Shown one piece after another: positions 24,083 through 31,545 of a stretch of DNA of 64,000 nt. Position 1 is the stretch's first letter. Every line of letters begins with the position of its first letter. The DNA lies in NCBI RefSeq assembly GCF_008704555.1, contig NZ_CP023702.1, positions 558,001 to 622,000 on the forward strand. Reading direction: 5' to 3'. The notes under the pieces are model-generated. The model saw nothing but the letters and a program-made list of their open reading frames with translations. It was not told the DNA's origin and ran no database searches. Source of the DNA: Streptomyces nitrosporeus (GTDB lineage: Bacteria; Actinomycetota; Actinomycetes; Streptomycetales; Streptomycetaceae). Both the position numbers and the translations under genes were made by a program.

Positions 24083-25585
24083 TCAGCGCTCCGGTGTGGG
24101 CTTCTTCGCCGGGCAGTCCGGGCTGGTGGTGTCGGCGATGACGCACAGCGGCGCCTGCGTCATCTTGATGTAGTTCCCTCCGCCGGAGACGGAGGAGGTG
24201 AGCAGGGAGGACACGTCCTCGCCGACGCCGCAGCCGGTGAAGGCCGGTATGTAGGTCTCGCCGTCCATGCTCCCGCCCCGGTTGACGGTGTAGCCCGAGG
24301 GCGGGTTGCCCGTGCCGAAGGCGTTGAGGGTCTGCTTGATCGGCTTGACGGTACGGCAGTCGGGTCCCACGTCGAGGGGGACGCCGTTGATCTCGACGTC
24401 GCTGATCCTCATCTCGAACTCGGCCGTGACGGTCGTGTACTCGGGCATGGTGGGGTCACTGGTGACGCTGACGGACTCGATCCGGGCGGGCGGGCCGACC
24501 TGGATCAGTTCCATGGTCGCCGTGGTCGGCATGAAGCCGTAGGTGAGGAAGGTGGCCTTCGCCGGGGGGAGCTGCCGGCGTCCCTCGTACTCGAAGTCGG
24601 CTTCGCTCTTGACCTTGAAGGTGCTCGTGCACGGGTCGGGGATGTACTCCTTCATGAGGGTGACCTTGAGGAGGGCCGGGCCGAGCCGGGCCGCCCCGCG
24701 CATCTTCTCCGCGTTGGCGTAGCCCGCCACGTAGGTCTCGGCGGGAGAGGGGAGCGGGATCGGGGGGAACGGGCAGGGCTCGGGGGCTTCGTCGAGCGCC
24801 TTCGCCTCACGGCGCGCGGCCTCCAGCTTCTCCCTGGTACCGGGTGGCAGTTTCCCCTCGATCACCGGCGCGCCGGGCTCGGCCCGTCCGGGATCGGACG
24901 GTGCCGCGGGCTCCGTGGGTTCCACCGGGGCCGCCGGGTCCGCCGGGCTCACCGGCTCCGCGCCCTCTCCGCCGCGGATGACGACGGTGGCCAGAGCGGT
25001 GTCCGTGCCGTCCGCCGGTGTGCACGCGGCCTCGATCACCCCGGGTTCCGTGGCGGCCCCGTCCGCCCGGAGGGGCTGGAGGGAGAACTTCAGGTCCCCC
25101 GCCGACAGGGTGGCGGGCCCGGCCGACGGGAACGTCGCGGTGGGGACGGGGCCCGAGACCTCGATCGCCACCTCCTCCTCGCCGGTGATGTCCTGGGCGG
25201 GTGCCGACAGCCCGGACCAGTCGGCCGTGGCGGTCTCCTCCCCCTGGGAGTGCAGCACCGTCAGGTCCGCGCGCGCGGAGACCGAACCGGCCCCGAGAGC
25301 GGCGAGTTCCGCGACGACGGGACTGGGCAGATCCAGGCCGACGGCTATGTCCTGCGGCTCCAGCGGCCGGCCCGCGGGCCCGCCCGCCGGGATGCGGCCC
25401 GTGAGCACGGCGGTCATCGCGTAGGTGCCGGAGGGGAACTGGCAGGTGTAGTCGACCGGGGCCTCCAGCTCCCGTGTCTGCGCCTGTGATCCCGCGGCCG
25501 GCAGGAAGGTCGCGGCGGCGATCAGCAGACCGCCCGCGGCGAATCTGGAGGAGTGACGCGTCGTCCGACGCATTCGGGCTGCCAT
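24083..25585 (-). CDS. Secreted DUF6801-type protein
   Basis: The product has 500 residues. A signal peptide (1-~35, MAARMRRTTRHSSRFAAGGL ... AGSQAQ) precedes two beta-rich domains. The first spans about 40-195 (VDYTCQFPSGTYAMTAVLTG; Cys47, Cys188). A Pro/Ala linker (about 205-250) leads to the second (about 275-480), which has EPCPFPPIPLPSP, paired Cys and GCGVGEDVSSLL. The layout recalls the DUF6801 family of secreted actinobacterial proteins (family memory). It is probably cell-surface or exported. It lies in a group of four secreted-protein genes transcribed the same way, between the mce operon and a PucR-type regulator. No enzyme motif is visible. Confidence 0.65.
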   Translation of the reverse strand: MAARMRRTTRHSSRFAAGGLLIAAATFLPAAGSQAQTRELEAPVDYTCQFPSGTYAMTAVLTGRIPAGGPAGRPLEPQDIAVGLDLPSPVVAELAALGAGSVSARADLTVLHSQGEETATADWSGLSAPAQDITGEEEVAIEVSGPVPTATFPSAGPATLSAGDLKFSLQPLRADGAATEPGVIEAACTPADGTDTALATVVIRGGEGAEPVSPADPAAPVEPTEPAAPSDPGRAEPGAPVIEGKLPPGTREKLEAARREAKALDEAPEPCPFPPIPLPSPAETYVAGYANAEKMRGAARLGPALLKVTLMKEYIPDPCTSTFKVKSEADFEYEGRRQLPPAKATFLTYGFMPTTATMELIQVGPPARIESVSVTSDPTMPEYTTVTAEFEMRISDVEINGVPLDVGPDCRTVKPIKQTLNAFGTGNPPSGYTVNRGGSMDGETYIPAFTGCGVGEDVSSLLTSSVSGGGNYIKMTQAPLCVIADTTSPDCPAKKPTPER

Positions 25586-25809
25586 GGTTTCCTGCCCTTC
25601 GGGTGAGGTGGGGTACGGGGCAGCGACGGGCCGCCCGCTCCGCGGTGCGCGCCGACCGGCCTACTCGGCGGTACGGTACGCGCGGCCCCGCCTCTTGGGA
25701 AGCAGCCGGGGCGCGCCGTACCGTCTCCCGGCGCGCGGGTGTGCGGCGGTTGCCAGATGGTGGCAACTCCCCGGCGGGGCCCTGCCGGTCACCGCGCACC
25801 GGGGATGAC

Positions 25810-25843
25810 GGACGGCCCGGCCGCAGAGCGGGCCGGGCCGTCC
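25810..25843 (-). terminator. Hairpin terminator after the first 4-Cys secreted gene
   Basis: A perfect 13-bp inverted repeat (GGACGGCCCGGCC at 25810-25822; GGCCGGGCCGTCC at 25831-25843) has an 8-base loop. It lies about 32 bp beyond the stop at 25876. It separates this gene from the DUF6801-type gene, so the latter needs its own promoter in 25586-25809. Confidence 0.75.
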
Positions 25844-25875
25844 GCGGCGGGTGGGATCAGCCACCCGCCCCGGAA

Positions 25876-26535
25876 TCAGCTGTACTTGACGACCGGGGAG
25901 CCTCCGGCGGCGCTGACCACGGTGTAGTCGCCCTTGAAGGTCGCCGTCGCTCCGACGATGCCGCAGCCGGGGCCGGTCTTGCCGCTGATGGTGAGCAGCA
26001 GCGGGCTGGTGGCGGCGGGGGCGACGGCGAGCGTCCCGTTGGAGCCGCCGGCGGACGGGTTGTTGTACTTGGCGTTGACCGATCCGGTCACGTTGAAGGT
26101 GCAGGCGCCCAGCACGCTGGAACCGCTGACCGTGGCCTTGATGGCGCTGATGTTGCCGGTGGCCACACCCGTTCCGTTGGTTCCGCCCGTGGCGTACGAG
26201 GTGGCGTTGAGCGCCCAGGGCATGGTCGTGCTGATCGTCCAGGTGCTGCTGAAGGGGCCGGTGCAGGGCGCGTTGAACGCCGCCGCGGTGATCGAGGCGA
26301 TCTGCGGTCCCGCCGTGGGCGAGGTGGGTATGTTGCCCGAGGCGGATGCCGTGGTGCACTTGATCGCGTTACCGATGTTGTCGGTGAGGGTCGTCACTCC
26401 GGCCGTCGCGCTGAAGTTGCCGGTGGGGGTGACGGTCCAGACCGCCGAGGGGCCGGCCATCGCCGAGGGGGCCGCCAGGGCCACGGCCGCCGCCGCCGCA
26501 CCGACCGCGGTCACGATGCTGGTTCGCTTGAGCAT
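25876..26535 (-). CDS. Small secreted protein with four conserved Cys, paralogue 1
   Basis: The product is 219 residues from the ATG at 26535 (MLKRTSIVTAVGAAAAAVAL), with a clear signal peptide ending ..APSAMAG. The mature part is Ser/Thr/Gly/Ala-rich and probably all-beta. Its four Cys contexts are IKCTTA, APCTGPF, GACTFNV and PGCGIVG. The motifs TMPWALNATSY, GTNGTGVATGN and a C-terminal GGSPVVKYS are shared with 26845-27513. It has its own terminator. No known domain or catalytic motif is recognised. A surface or matrix protein is likely. Confidence 0.7.
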   Translation of the reverse strand: MLKRTSIVTAVGAAAAAVALAAPSAMAGPSAVWTVTPTGNFSATAGVTTLTDNIGNAIKCTTASASGNIPTSPTAGPQIASITAAAFNAPCTGPFSSTWTISTTMPWALNATSYATGGTNGTGVATGNISAIKATVSGSSVLGACTFNVTGSVNAKYNNPSAGGSNGTLAVAPAATSPLLLTISGKTGPGCGIVGATATFKGDYTVVSAAGGSPVVKYS

Positions 26536-26844
26536 GGAACTTCTCCTGTCCCGTTGGGGATTGGCCGGGCGGCTGCCTCCGTCAGGAGCGCGGCACGATC
26601 CGGCGCGGGCTTTTACGGGGAAGTGCACCCTCTCGTCGGACGAGAGGGAATCAAATGGGAGCGGAATTCGCCTGCCGGTTCACCGCATGACTCGCCGGTA
26701 TCGGACGGGCGGGAATGAGCGTCGAACTCCGGCGCCGTTCCGGCTTCTCGGATCACATTCGCTACCAACCAGTACTGTAAGGCGCTGCGGCGATTCCGAG
26801 AAGGGGATGGGAATGGTTTTTCTTTTTCTTTCCGTTGGACGGGA
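26536..26844. other. Intergenic region between the two secreted paralogues
   Basis: About 310 bp without a gene. It contains a T/C-rich tract on the plus strand (about 26815-26835) next to the 3' end of the second paralogue. It should hold the promoter of the gene starting at 26535. GC is lower than in surrounding genes. Confidence 0.5.
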
Positions 26845-27513
26845 TCACTCCACGCCGACGACGGGTGATTCGCCGGCGACGAGGACTCCGAAGGTTCCCC
26901 GGAGGGTGAAGGCCGGGCCGATGGGCCCGCAGCCGGGCCCGGTCCTGCCGCTCGTGACCAGCTGCTGGGCCGCTCCGGCCGCCCCGAGGACGAGGGTTCC
27001 GTCCTGGCCCGAGGGCCCGGGGTTGTTGTAGGCGAAGTCCGATGTGCCGCTGAGGGAGAAGGAGCACGCGCCCAGGAGCCCGGTGTACCGGGCCCGGATC
27101 AGGACGGGTCCGGCGCTGCCCGTGGTGACGCCCGTGCCGTGGGTCCCGCCGTCCGGGTCGTGCGCCTGGGCCCCCAGCGTCCAGGGCATGGTGGCGGTGA
27201 CCTGGAGGGTCCCCGCGAAGGCCCCCGTGCACAGGGGGAACGAGACCGAGGTGAGCCGGACGAGCGGGTCGGACGAGAAGGTGCCGCCCACGGTCGTGCC
27301 GGCGCACTGGAACTGGCCGCCGTTGCTGTCGGTGAACTGCGTGGGGGCCGTGGCCGTGAACGGCCCCGCCGGGTCCACGCTCCAGCCGTCCTCGGTCCCC
27401 GGGACGGCCGCGGCCGTCCCGGGGAGGACCGAGAGGGCCAGGGCCGAGGCGACGGCGAGCCCCCACCGGCGGAGCCCGCGCTCACCGCGCCCGCGGGCGG
27501 GGGCCGCGCTCAC
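26845..27513 (-). CDS. Small secreted protein with four conserved Cys, paralogue 2
   Basis: The product is 222 residues from the GTG at 27513, which overlaps the preceding gene's stop (GTGA at 27510-27513). A signal peptide (LAVASALALSVLPGTAAA) is followed by a domain matching paralogue 1: WSVDPAGPFTA, FQCAGTT, PLCTGAF, TMPWTLGAQAH, GTHGTGVTTG, GACSFSL, YNNPGPSGQDGTL, PGCGPIG and ESPVVGVE. All four Cys are in register. The long frame further upstream is a shadow. It is co-transcribed with 27510-28442. Confidence 0.7.
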   Translation of the reverse strand: MSAAPARGRGERGLRRWGLAVASALALSVLPGTAAAVPGTEDGWSVDPAGPFTATAPTQFTDSNGGQFQCAGTTVGGTFSSDPLVRLTSVSFPLCTGAFAGTLQVTATMPWTLGAQAHDPDGGTHGTGVTTGSAGPVLIRARYTGLLGACSFSLSGTSDFAYNNPGPSGQDGTLVLGAAGAAQQLVTSGRTGPGCGPIGPAFTLRGTFGVLVAGESPVVGVE

Positions 27514-28442
27514 CGGACCGCGGAGTGCCAGAAGCGTGACAGCGCCTTGCCCTCGTCCGGAGCCAGGGACGCGGGGGCGTAGGGGCTCGCGAAGTAGGTC
27601 GAGGCGTCGTTCAGCACGACGTTGTTGTTCCCCGAGGCGGAGGGCAGGCCGGTCTTGAGGTTGACCGCCCAGTTCAGCAGTCCGGCACCGCAGCCGCTGG
27701 CGCCCGGCACGGCGAACGCGGTGTCCGCCTGGTCGGCGCCGGCGAAGGTGTAGCGGCCCATCTCGCCCGAGTCGTCGGGGGTCCCGTCGCCCGCGAACTG
27801 CTGGAGCGAGAGCGAGGGCGCCGTCACGTTCTTCGGCTTGAGCAGGATGGGGTCGGCGGTGGTGCCGAGGTAGCACTTGTCGCCGAGCAGCGGGTTCTTC
27901 AGGTGGACGCGCACCGGCAGGGTCAGGATCGGCACATCGGTGGTGAAGGCCGCGCCCATGTTGAAGTCGCGGGGGGCCCCGGCCGGTTCGATGGTGGCGG
28001 TGATCCGGTTGAGGTCCGCGTTGGTGATCGAGGCGCAGACAGCCGAGACCACGGGGATGTTGCTGGGGCACATCAGCCCCAGCAGGCCGCCGGGCACGGT
28101 CGCCGAGTCGGCGACCAGCGCGCCCTCGGCGGGCGCGACCAGACTCGTGGTGCCGTCGCTCCGCTGGAGCACACCGAGCTGGAGGTCGGTGCTGCCGGTG
28201 ACCACCTCGGTGTTCCCCAGCTTGATGGAGCCGCCGGCCGAGCTCGACGCGATACAGGTCGCGACGGTCTCCACGCCGTCCGCCGCGAGCATGGCCGGCG
28301 CGTCCACCGGGCAGCGGTCGAACGGAGCCCAGTGACCGTTCAGCTGGGTCGCCGCCGTCGCCGTACCGGTGGAGAAGAGCGCGCCGAAGGCAGTGAGGGC
28401 CGCCAGCGTGCCCACACGCTTTCTGGTCGAAACGGATCTCAT
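27510..28442 (-). CDS. Secreted protein of unknown function, first gene of the secreted cluster
   Basis: The product is 310 residues from the ATG at 28442 (MRSVSTRKRVGTLAALTAFG), with a signal peptide ending ..GTATAA. The mature protein has FDRCPVDAPAMLAADGVETV, ATCIAS, GLMCPSNIPVVSAVCASITN, DKCYLGTTADPILLKPKNVT and SGCGAGLLNWAVN. Its Cys number six and there are no enzyme motifs. The beta-rich, Cys-paired composition resembles its neighbours. The gene is divergent from the PucR-type regulator across an 875-bp spacer, which probably controls it. Confidence 0.65.
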   Translation of the reverse strand: MRSVSTRKRVGTLAALTAFGALFSTGTATAATQLNGHWAPFDRCPVDAPAMLAADGVETVATCIASSSAGGSIKLGNTEVVTGSTDLQLGVLQRSDGTTSLVAPAEGALVADSATVPGGLLGLMCPSNIPVVSAVCASITNADLNRITATIEPAGAPRDFNMGAAFTTDVPILTLPVRVHLKNPLLGDKCYLGTTADPILLKPKNVTAPSLSLQQFAGDGTPDDSGEMGRYTFAGADQADTAFAVPGASGCGAGLLNWAVNLKTGLPSASGNNNVVLNDASTYFASPYAPASLAPDEGKALSRFWHSAVR

Positions 28443-29317
28443 GTCGTCCCCTTCTCGGGCGCCGCCGTGAAAAGGCGGCTCCGGTGCACGGAATTTTGGG
28501 TCCATCGACACGTCGGGGCGCGGAGGATGGCATGCGCTGACGGCCCGATGTATGCAGTGCATTGCGGATGGTGCCGAACGGCTGAGGGCTGTCACGTAAT
28601 CCGTGGTGGATCAGCGTGCGGCGTCAGACGCGGTGCATCGCAAGGCGGAGGGGCGTCCGCATACTGGATGTATGCGAACGTTCCGACAACGCCGCGAGGT
28701 GCCGTGACTTTCGCCGCACACCCGCCAGGGATTACGGGACAGTCCTTAATCTACGGGCTCGTAATTCGGGAGGATTTCCGGTCCGAATTGGATGAGCCGT
28801 GATGTTACTCGCGGGAAACACGGCGACACAATCCCGTCGTCCTAAGATCTTTTCGGCCGGAGTTTTTTGATCCACAGGTGAGCAGTGGCGGGGCCGGTCT
28901 TGTCACGGAGTGCGCATCCGGGGCGGCTGCGGCGGGCCGGATGCCGGACACCTCCACCGGATGTGCCAAACCCTGGCGGCACGCGCTCCTCGGCCGGAAT
29001 GTCGCGGAGCATGCCGTTACCCGAGGTCACCTTCGGTGCCGCCAGGCTGCCGGCCGGCTGCCGCCCGTCCACCGCCCGCCCGCCGCACGGCCGAAAACAT
29101 TGTCCTGAAGTGAGCATTCCCGTCCCACCTGCACGAAAGCCCCACAGCGAGGCCGAGTCGTGTGCCCCCTGCACTTCGATCTTGTCCAAGTAGTGGGCAC
29201 CGCGCCTGACTTGGTCTATCTTCGGCGCCGTTGTCGGGACGCACCTGTCGGTCCGTGGGAGCGCTGCCCCCCACTGCTTCACCCACCCACCGGGCACCGG
29301 AGAGCAAGGGGACAGCC
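28443..29317. other. Long divergent spacer between the secreted cluster and the PucR-type gene
   Basis: About 875 bp with no convincing gene. Frames such as the minus-strand one at 28842-29297 lack codon bias and conserved motifs. The part nearest the secreted genes holds palindromes (28547-28676). Lower-GC stretches around 28740-28870 look like promoter DNA. Confidence 0.6.
28547..28676. promoter_or_regulatory. Repeated GATGTATGC motif with palindromes, candidate operators
   Basis: GATGTATGC occurs at 28547-28555 and again at 28667-28675. The first overlaps ATGCA-G-TGCAT (28552-28562). The second is half of a perfect 7-5-7 palindrome, CGCATAC-TGGAT-GTATGCG (28658-28676). They lie 105-235 bp upstream of the secreted-cluster start at 28442. 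A dimeric regulator, perhaps the adjacent PucR-type protein, is a reasonable binder. Confidence 0.4.
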
Positions 29318-30535
29318 ATGCCGAGACTCATCCAGCCGCTGGACACCGGAGACCCACTGGGGCCCCTCCCCCAGGAGTTCGCCGCCATCATGCGGCCCGA
29401 ACTGCCGAGCCTGATCAAGGAGATCGGCATGGAGGTCACGCGCGCCTATCCCGAGTACGCGCGCCTGCTGAACGGCCCCAACGGCACGTCCATCCGCCTG
29501 GGGGTGGAACAGAGCCTCTCCTCGTTCGTGGACCTGGTCGCCGAGCCCACGACGTCCACGACGTTACGGGACGACATGTGCCGGAGGTTCGGCCGCTTCG
29601 AGGCGTACGAGGGGCGCACCATGGAGACCCTCCAGGGCGCCTACCGCCTCGGCGCCCGGGTCGCCCTGCGCCGCGCGAAGAAGGTGGGGCGGAGCTACAA
29701 CTTCTCGCCCGCCCTGATGCTGAGCTTCGCGGACGCCCTGTTCGAGTACGTGGACGAGCTGGAGTCGCTGTCCCGCGAGGGATACCTGGAGGTGCAGGCC
29801 CAGTCCGACCAGCAGAGCGCGGCGATGCGCCGCAGGCTGCTGCACCTCATCCTGGCGGGCAGACCGGTGCCCGGCACCGCCATCGCCGAACTCTGCGAGC
29901 AGACCGGGTGGGCGCTGCCGGAGGAGGTCACCCTGGTCGCCGTACGCGCGCCCGCGGGGGTGGATCCCGCCGGCCTCCCCCATGACGCGCTGGTGGACCT
30001 CGGGGACCCGCAGCCCCATCTGCTCGTCCCCGGTCCGGTGGACGAGGAGAGGCGGGAACAGCTCAACCGCGCGCTGACCGGGACCAGGGCCGTGATCGGC
30101 CTGACCGTGCCGACCGCCGACGCGGCAGATTCGATCCGCTGGGCCCGGCGGGTGGTCGAACTCGTGGACGCGGGAGTGGTGGAGGACCTTCCGGTCGTGC
30201 TGTGCGAGGACCACCTCACCACCCTCTGGCTCCTCACCGACCCCGCGCTCCTGGACCAGATAGCCGCCCGGGAGCTCGCCCCGGTCACCGGAATCAGCGC
30301 CGGCCGCCGCGAACGGCTGCTGGAGACCCTGCGCGTCTGGCTGGAGACACGTGGCACCGCCGCGCAGATGGGCGAGGTCCTCGACGTCCACCCGCAGACG
30401 GTCCGGTACCGGATGCGCGGCCTGGAATCCATCTTCGGAAGCAGACTGTCCGACCCGGAGGGGCGGTTCGCGACGGAAGCGGTCCTGCGGGCCCTGCGTC
30501 TCCGGTCCCGGACCGGCCGCCCGCATTCCGGCTGA
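29318..30535 (+). CDS. PucR-family transcriptional regulator
   Basis: The product is 405 residues from the ATG at 29318. A helical N-terminal region (about 15-175) includes REGYLEVQAQSDQQSAAMRR near its end. A middle GGDEF-like/CdaR-type domain spans about 180-320. The C-terminal PucR HTH (about 335-395) has ERLLETLRVWLETRGTAAQM, then EVLDVHPQTVRYRMRGLESI. PucR/CdaR proteins are usually activators or repressors of neighbouring genes. Here the neighbours are the divergent secreted cluster and the downstream SCP2/acyl-CoA dehydrogenase genes. No ligand can be inferred. Confidence 0.85.
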   Translation: MPRLIQPLDTGDPLGPLPQEFAAIMRPELPSLIKEIGMEVTRAYPEYARLLNGPNGTSIRLGVEQSLSSFVDLVAEPTTSTTLRDDMCRRFGRFEAYEGRTMETLQGAYRLGARVALRRAKKVGRSYNFSPALMLSFADALFEYVDELESLSREGYLEVQAQSDQQSAAMRRRLLHLILAGRPVPGTAIAELCEQTGWALPEEVTLVAVRAPAGVDPAGLPHDALVDLGDPQPHLLVPGPVDEERREQLNRALTGTRAVIGLTVPTADAADSIRWARRVVELVDAGVVEDLPVVLCEDHLTTLWLLTDPALLDQIAARELAPVTGISAGRRERLLETLRVWLETRGTAAQMGEVLDVHPQTVRYRMRGLESIFGSRLSDPEGRFATEAVLRALRLRSRTGRPHSG

Positions 30536-30566
30536 CGCCTGCTCACACATCGGCCGACCAGTCAAC

Positions 30567-30580
30567 TTACCCCCTGGTAA
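30567..30580. promoter_or_regulatory. Palindrome TTACC-N4-GGTAA, candidate operator
   Basis: TTACC-CCCT-GGTAA (5-4-5, perfect) lies just after the PucR-type gene and 156 bp before the small gene at 30736. It matches the form TTACY-N4-RGTAA of the two sites at 31029-31058, suggesting a shared repressor. Confidence 0.45.
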
Positions 30581-30735
30581 AACGAAATAACCGGTCAGTC
30601 CCAAACGGTTGCGACACGGAGACACGTCCGGGGAGAAACCCGGACCTGCGTCCCGTAGACAGGGAGGGAGCAGGCGGCCCACCCGGCCGCCTCGGAGTAC
30701 CGCCTCCTGGCCAACCATCCGAGAGGGAACCACCC

Positions 30736-30999
30736 ATGACCGCCCCGCACCTCCTCGTCCCCGTACCGATCCCCGACCGGGTCGCCGCCCTGATCGGCTC
30801 CTGCACCCCGCCGCACGTCCTGCGCGCGGAGTTCGAGGCCGTGTGTGCCGCACGCGAGGTCCGCAGGTTCCGGGGCCCTCTGCTCTGCGTCGAGGACCGC
30901 GCCGACCGCGAGCAGGCGCTGTCGGACCTGGCCCGGGCCAACAAGGTCCTGGCCGCCCACCATCCCGCGCTGCCGGTACGCCCGGGCGGCCCCTGCTGA
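30736..30999 (+). CDS. Small hypothetical protein
   Basis: The product is 87 residues (MTAPHLLVPVPIPDRVAALI; later LRAEFEAVCAAREVRRFRGP, DLARANKVLAAHHPALPV). GAGAGGGAA precedes the start. It has no signal peptide or membrane segment and looks alpha-helical. Codon use fits the genome. It sits between two TTACY-N4-RGTAA palindromes and ahead of the SCP2 gene. The function is not recognised. Confidence 0.6.
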   Translation: MTAPHLLVPVPIPDRVAALIGSCTPPHVLRAEFEAVCAAREVRRFRGPLLCVEDRADREQALSDLARANKVLAAHHPALPVRPGGPC

Positions 31000-31028
31000 C
31001 CTTGCGCCCCGCGGGCACCCCCCTTACC

Positions 31029-31058
31029 TTACTCAGAAGTAAGTTTACTTTCGGGTAA
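31029..31058. promoter_or_regulatory. Tandem palindromic operator candidates before the SCP2 gene
   Basis: TTACT-CAGA-AGTAA (31029-31042) and TTACT-TTCG-GGTAA (31045-31058) have centres 16 bp apart. The second overlaps the ribosome site (AAGGAG at 31057-31062) of the GTG start at 31068. Two adjacent dimer sites over the translation start region are typical of a TetR-type repressor of fatty acid or acyl-CoA genes. The binder is not in the window next to it. Confidence 0.55.
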
Positions 31059-31067
31059 GGAGTTGGC

Positions 31068-31541
31068 GTGTCCGAGAACAGCAACGGCGGTCTCACCGGC
31101 GAACTGGCCGCACTCGACTTCGGCGCGGTCTCACCGCAGGAGTTCGCCCGCATCGTCAAGGGGCTGTCGGCCGGACAGCTCGCCGAGGTCATGCGCGGTG
31201 AACTGCGCGTCCGCGTCCTGGGCGAGGTCTTCGGCCGGATGCGCCAGCAGTTCCGTCCCGAGGCGGCGGGCCGGCTGGACGCGCTGATCCGCTGGAAGAT
31301 CACCGGCGAGAGCGACCTGGTCTACGAGACGGCCATAGCCGACGGCACCTGCACGGTGACCGGGGGCCGCTCCGCCGCCGAGCCCCGGACGACGCTGGTG
31401 ATGGCCGACGCGGACTTCCTCAGGCTGGTCTCCGGCAACGGCAACCCGGTGACGATGTTCATGACGCGCAGACTCAAGGTGGCCGGAGACGTCGGCCTGG
31501 CCTCGGGGCTCACCCGCTACTTCGACATCCCGAAGGCCTGA
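31068..31541 (+). CDS. SCP2 sterol-binding domain protein
   Basis: The product has 157 residues and a GTG start with AAGGAG upstream. The C-terminal ~100 residues fit the sterol carrier protein-2 fold: FGRMRQQFRPEAAGRLDALI, RWKITGE, then ARTTLVMADADFLRL-like TTLVMADADFLRLVSGNGNP and a C-terminal RRLKVAGDVGLASGLTRYFD. SCP2 domains bind sterols, fatty acyl chains or acyl-CoAs in a hydrophobic tunnel. The gene lies 4 bp before an acyl-CoA dehydrogenase gene and about 8 kb from the mce importer. A lipid-carrier role in the same pathway is plausible. Confidence 0.88.
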   Translation: MSENSNGGLTGELAALDFGAVSPQEFARIVKGLSAGQLAEVMRGELRVRVLGEVFGRMRQQFRPEAAGRLDALIRWKITGESDLVYETAIADGTCTVTGGRSAAEPRTTLVMADADFLRLVSGNGNPVTMFMTRRLKVAGDVGLASGLTRYFDIPKA

Positions 31542-31545
31542 GGCC

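Noticed and set aside
28842..29297. 151-codon minus-strand frame in the long divergent spacer
   Set aside because: Composition and codon use are unlike neighbouring genes and no motif is visible.
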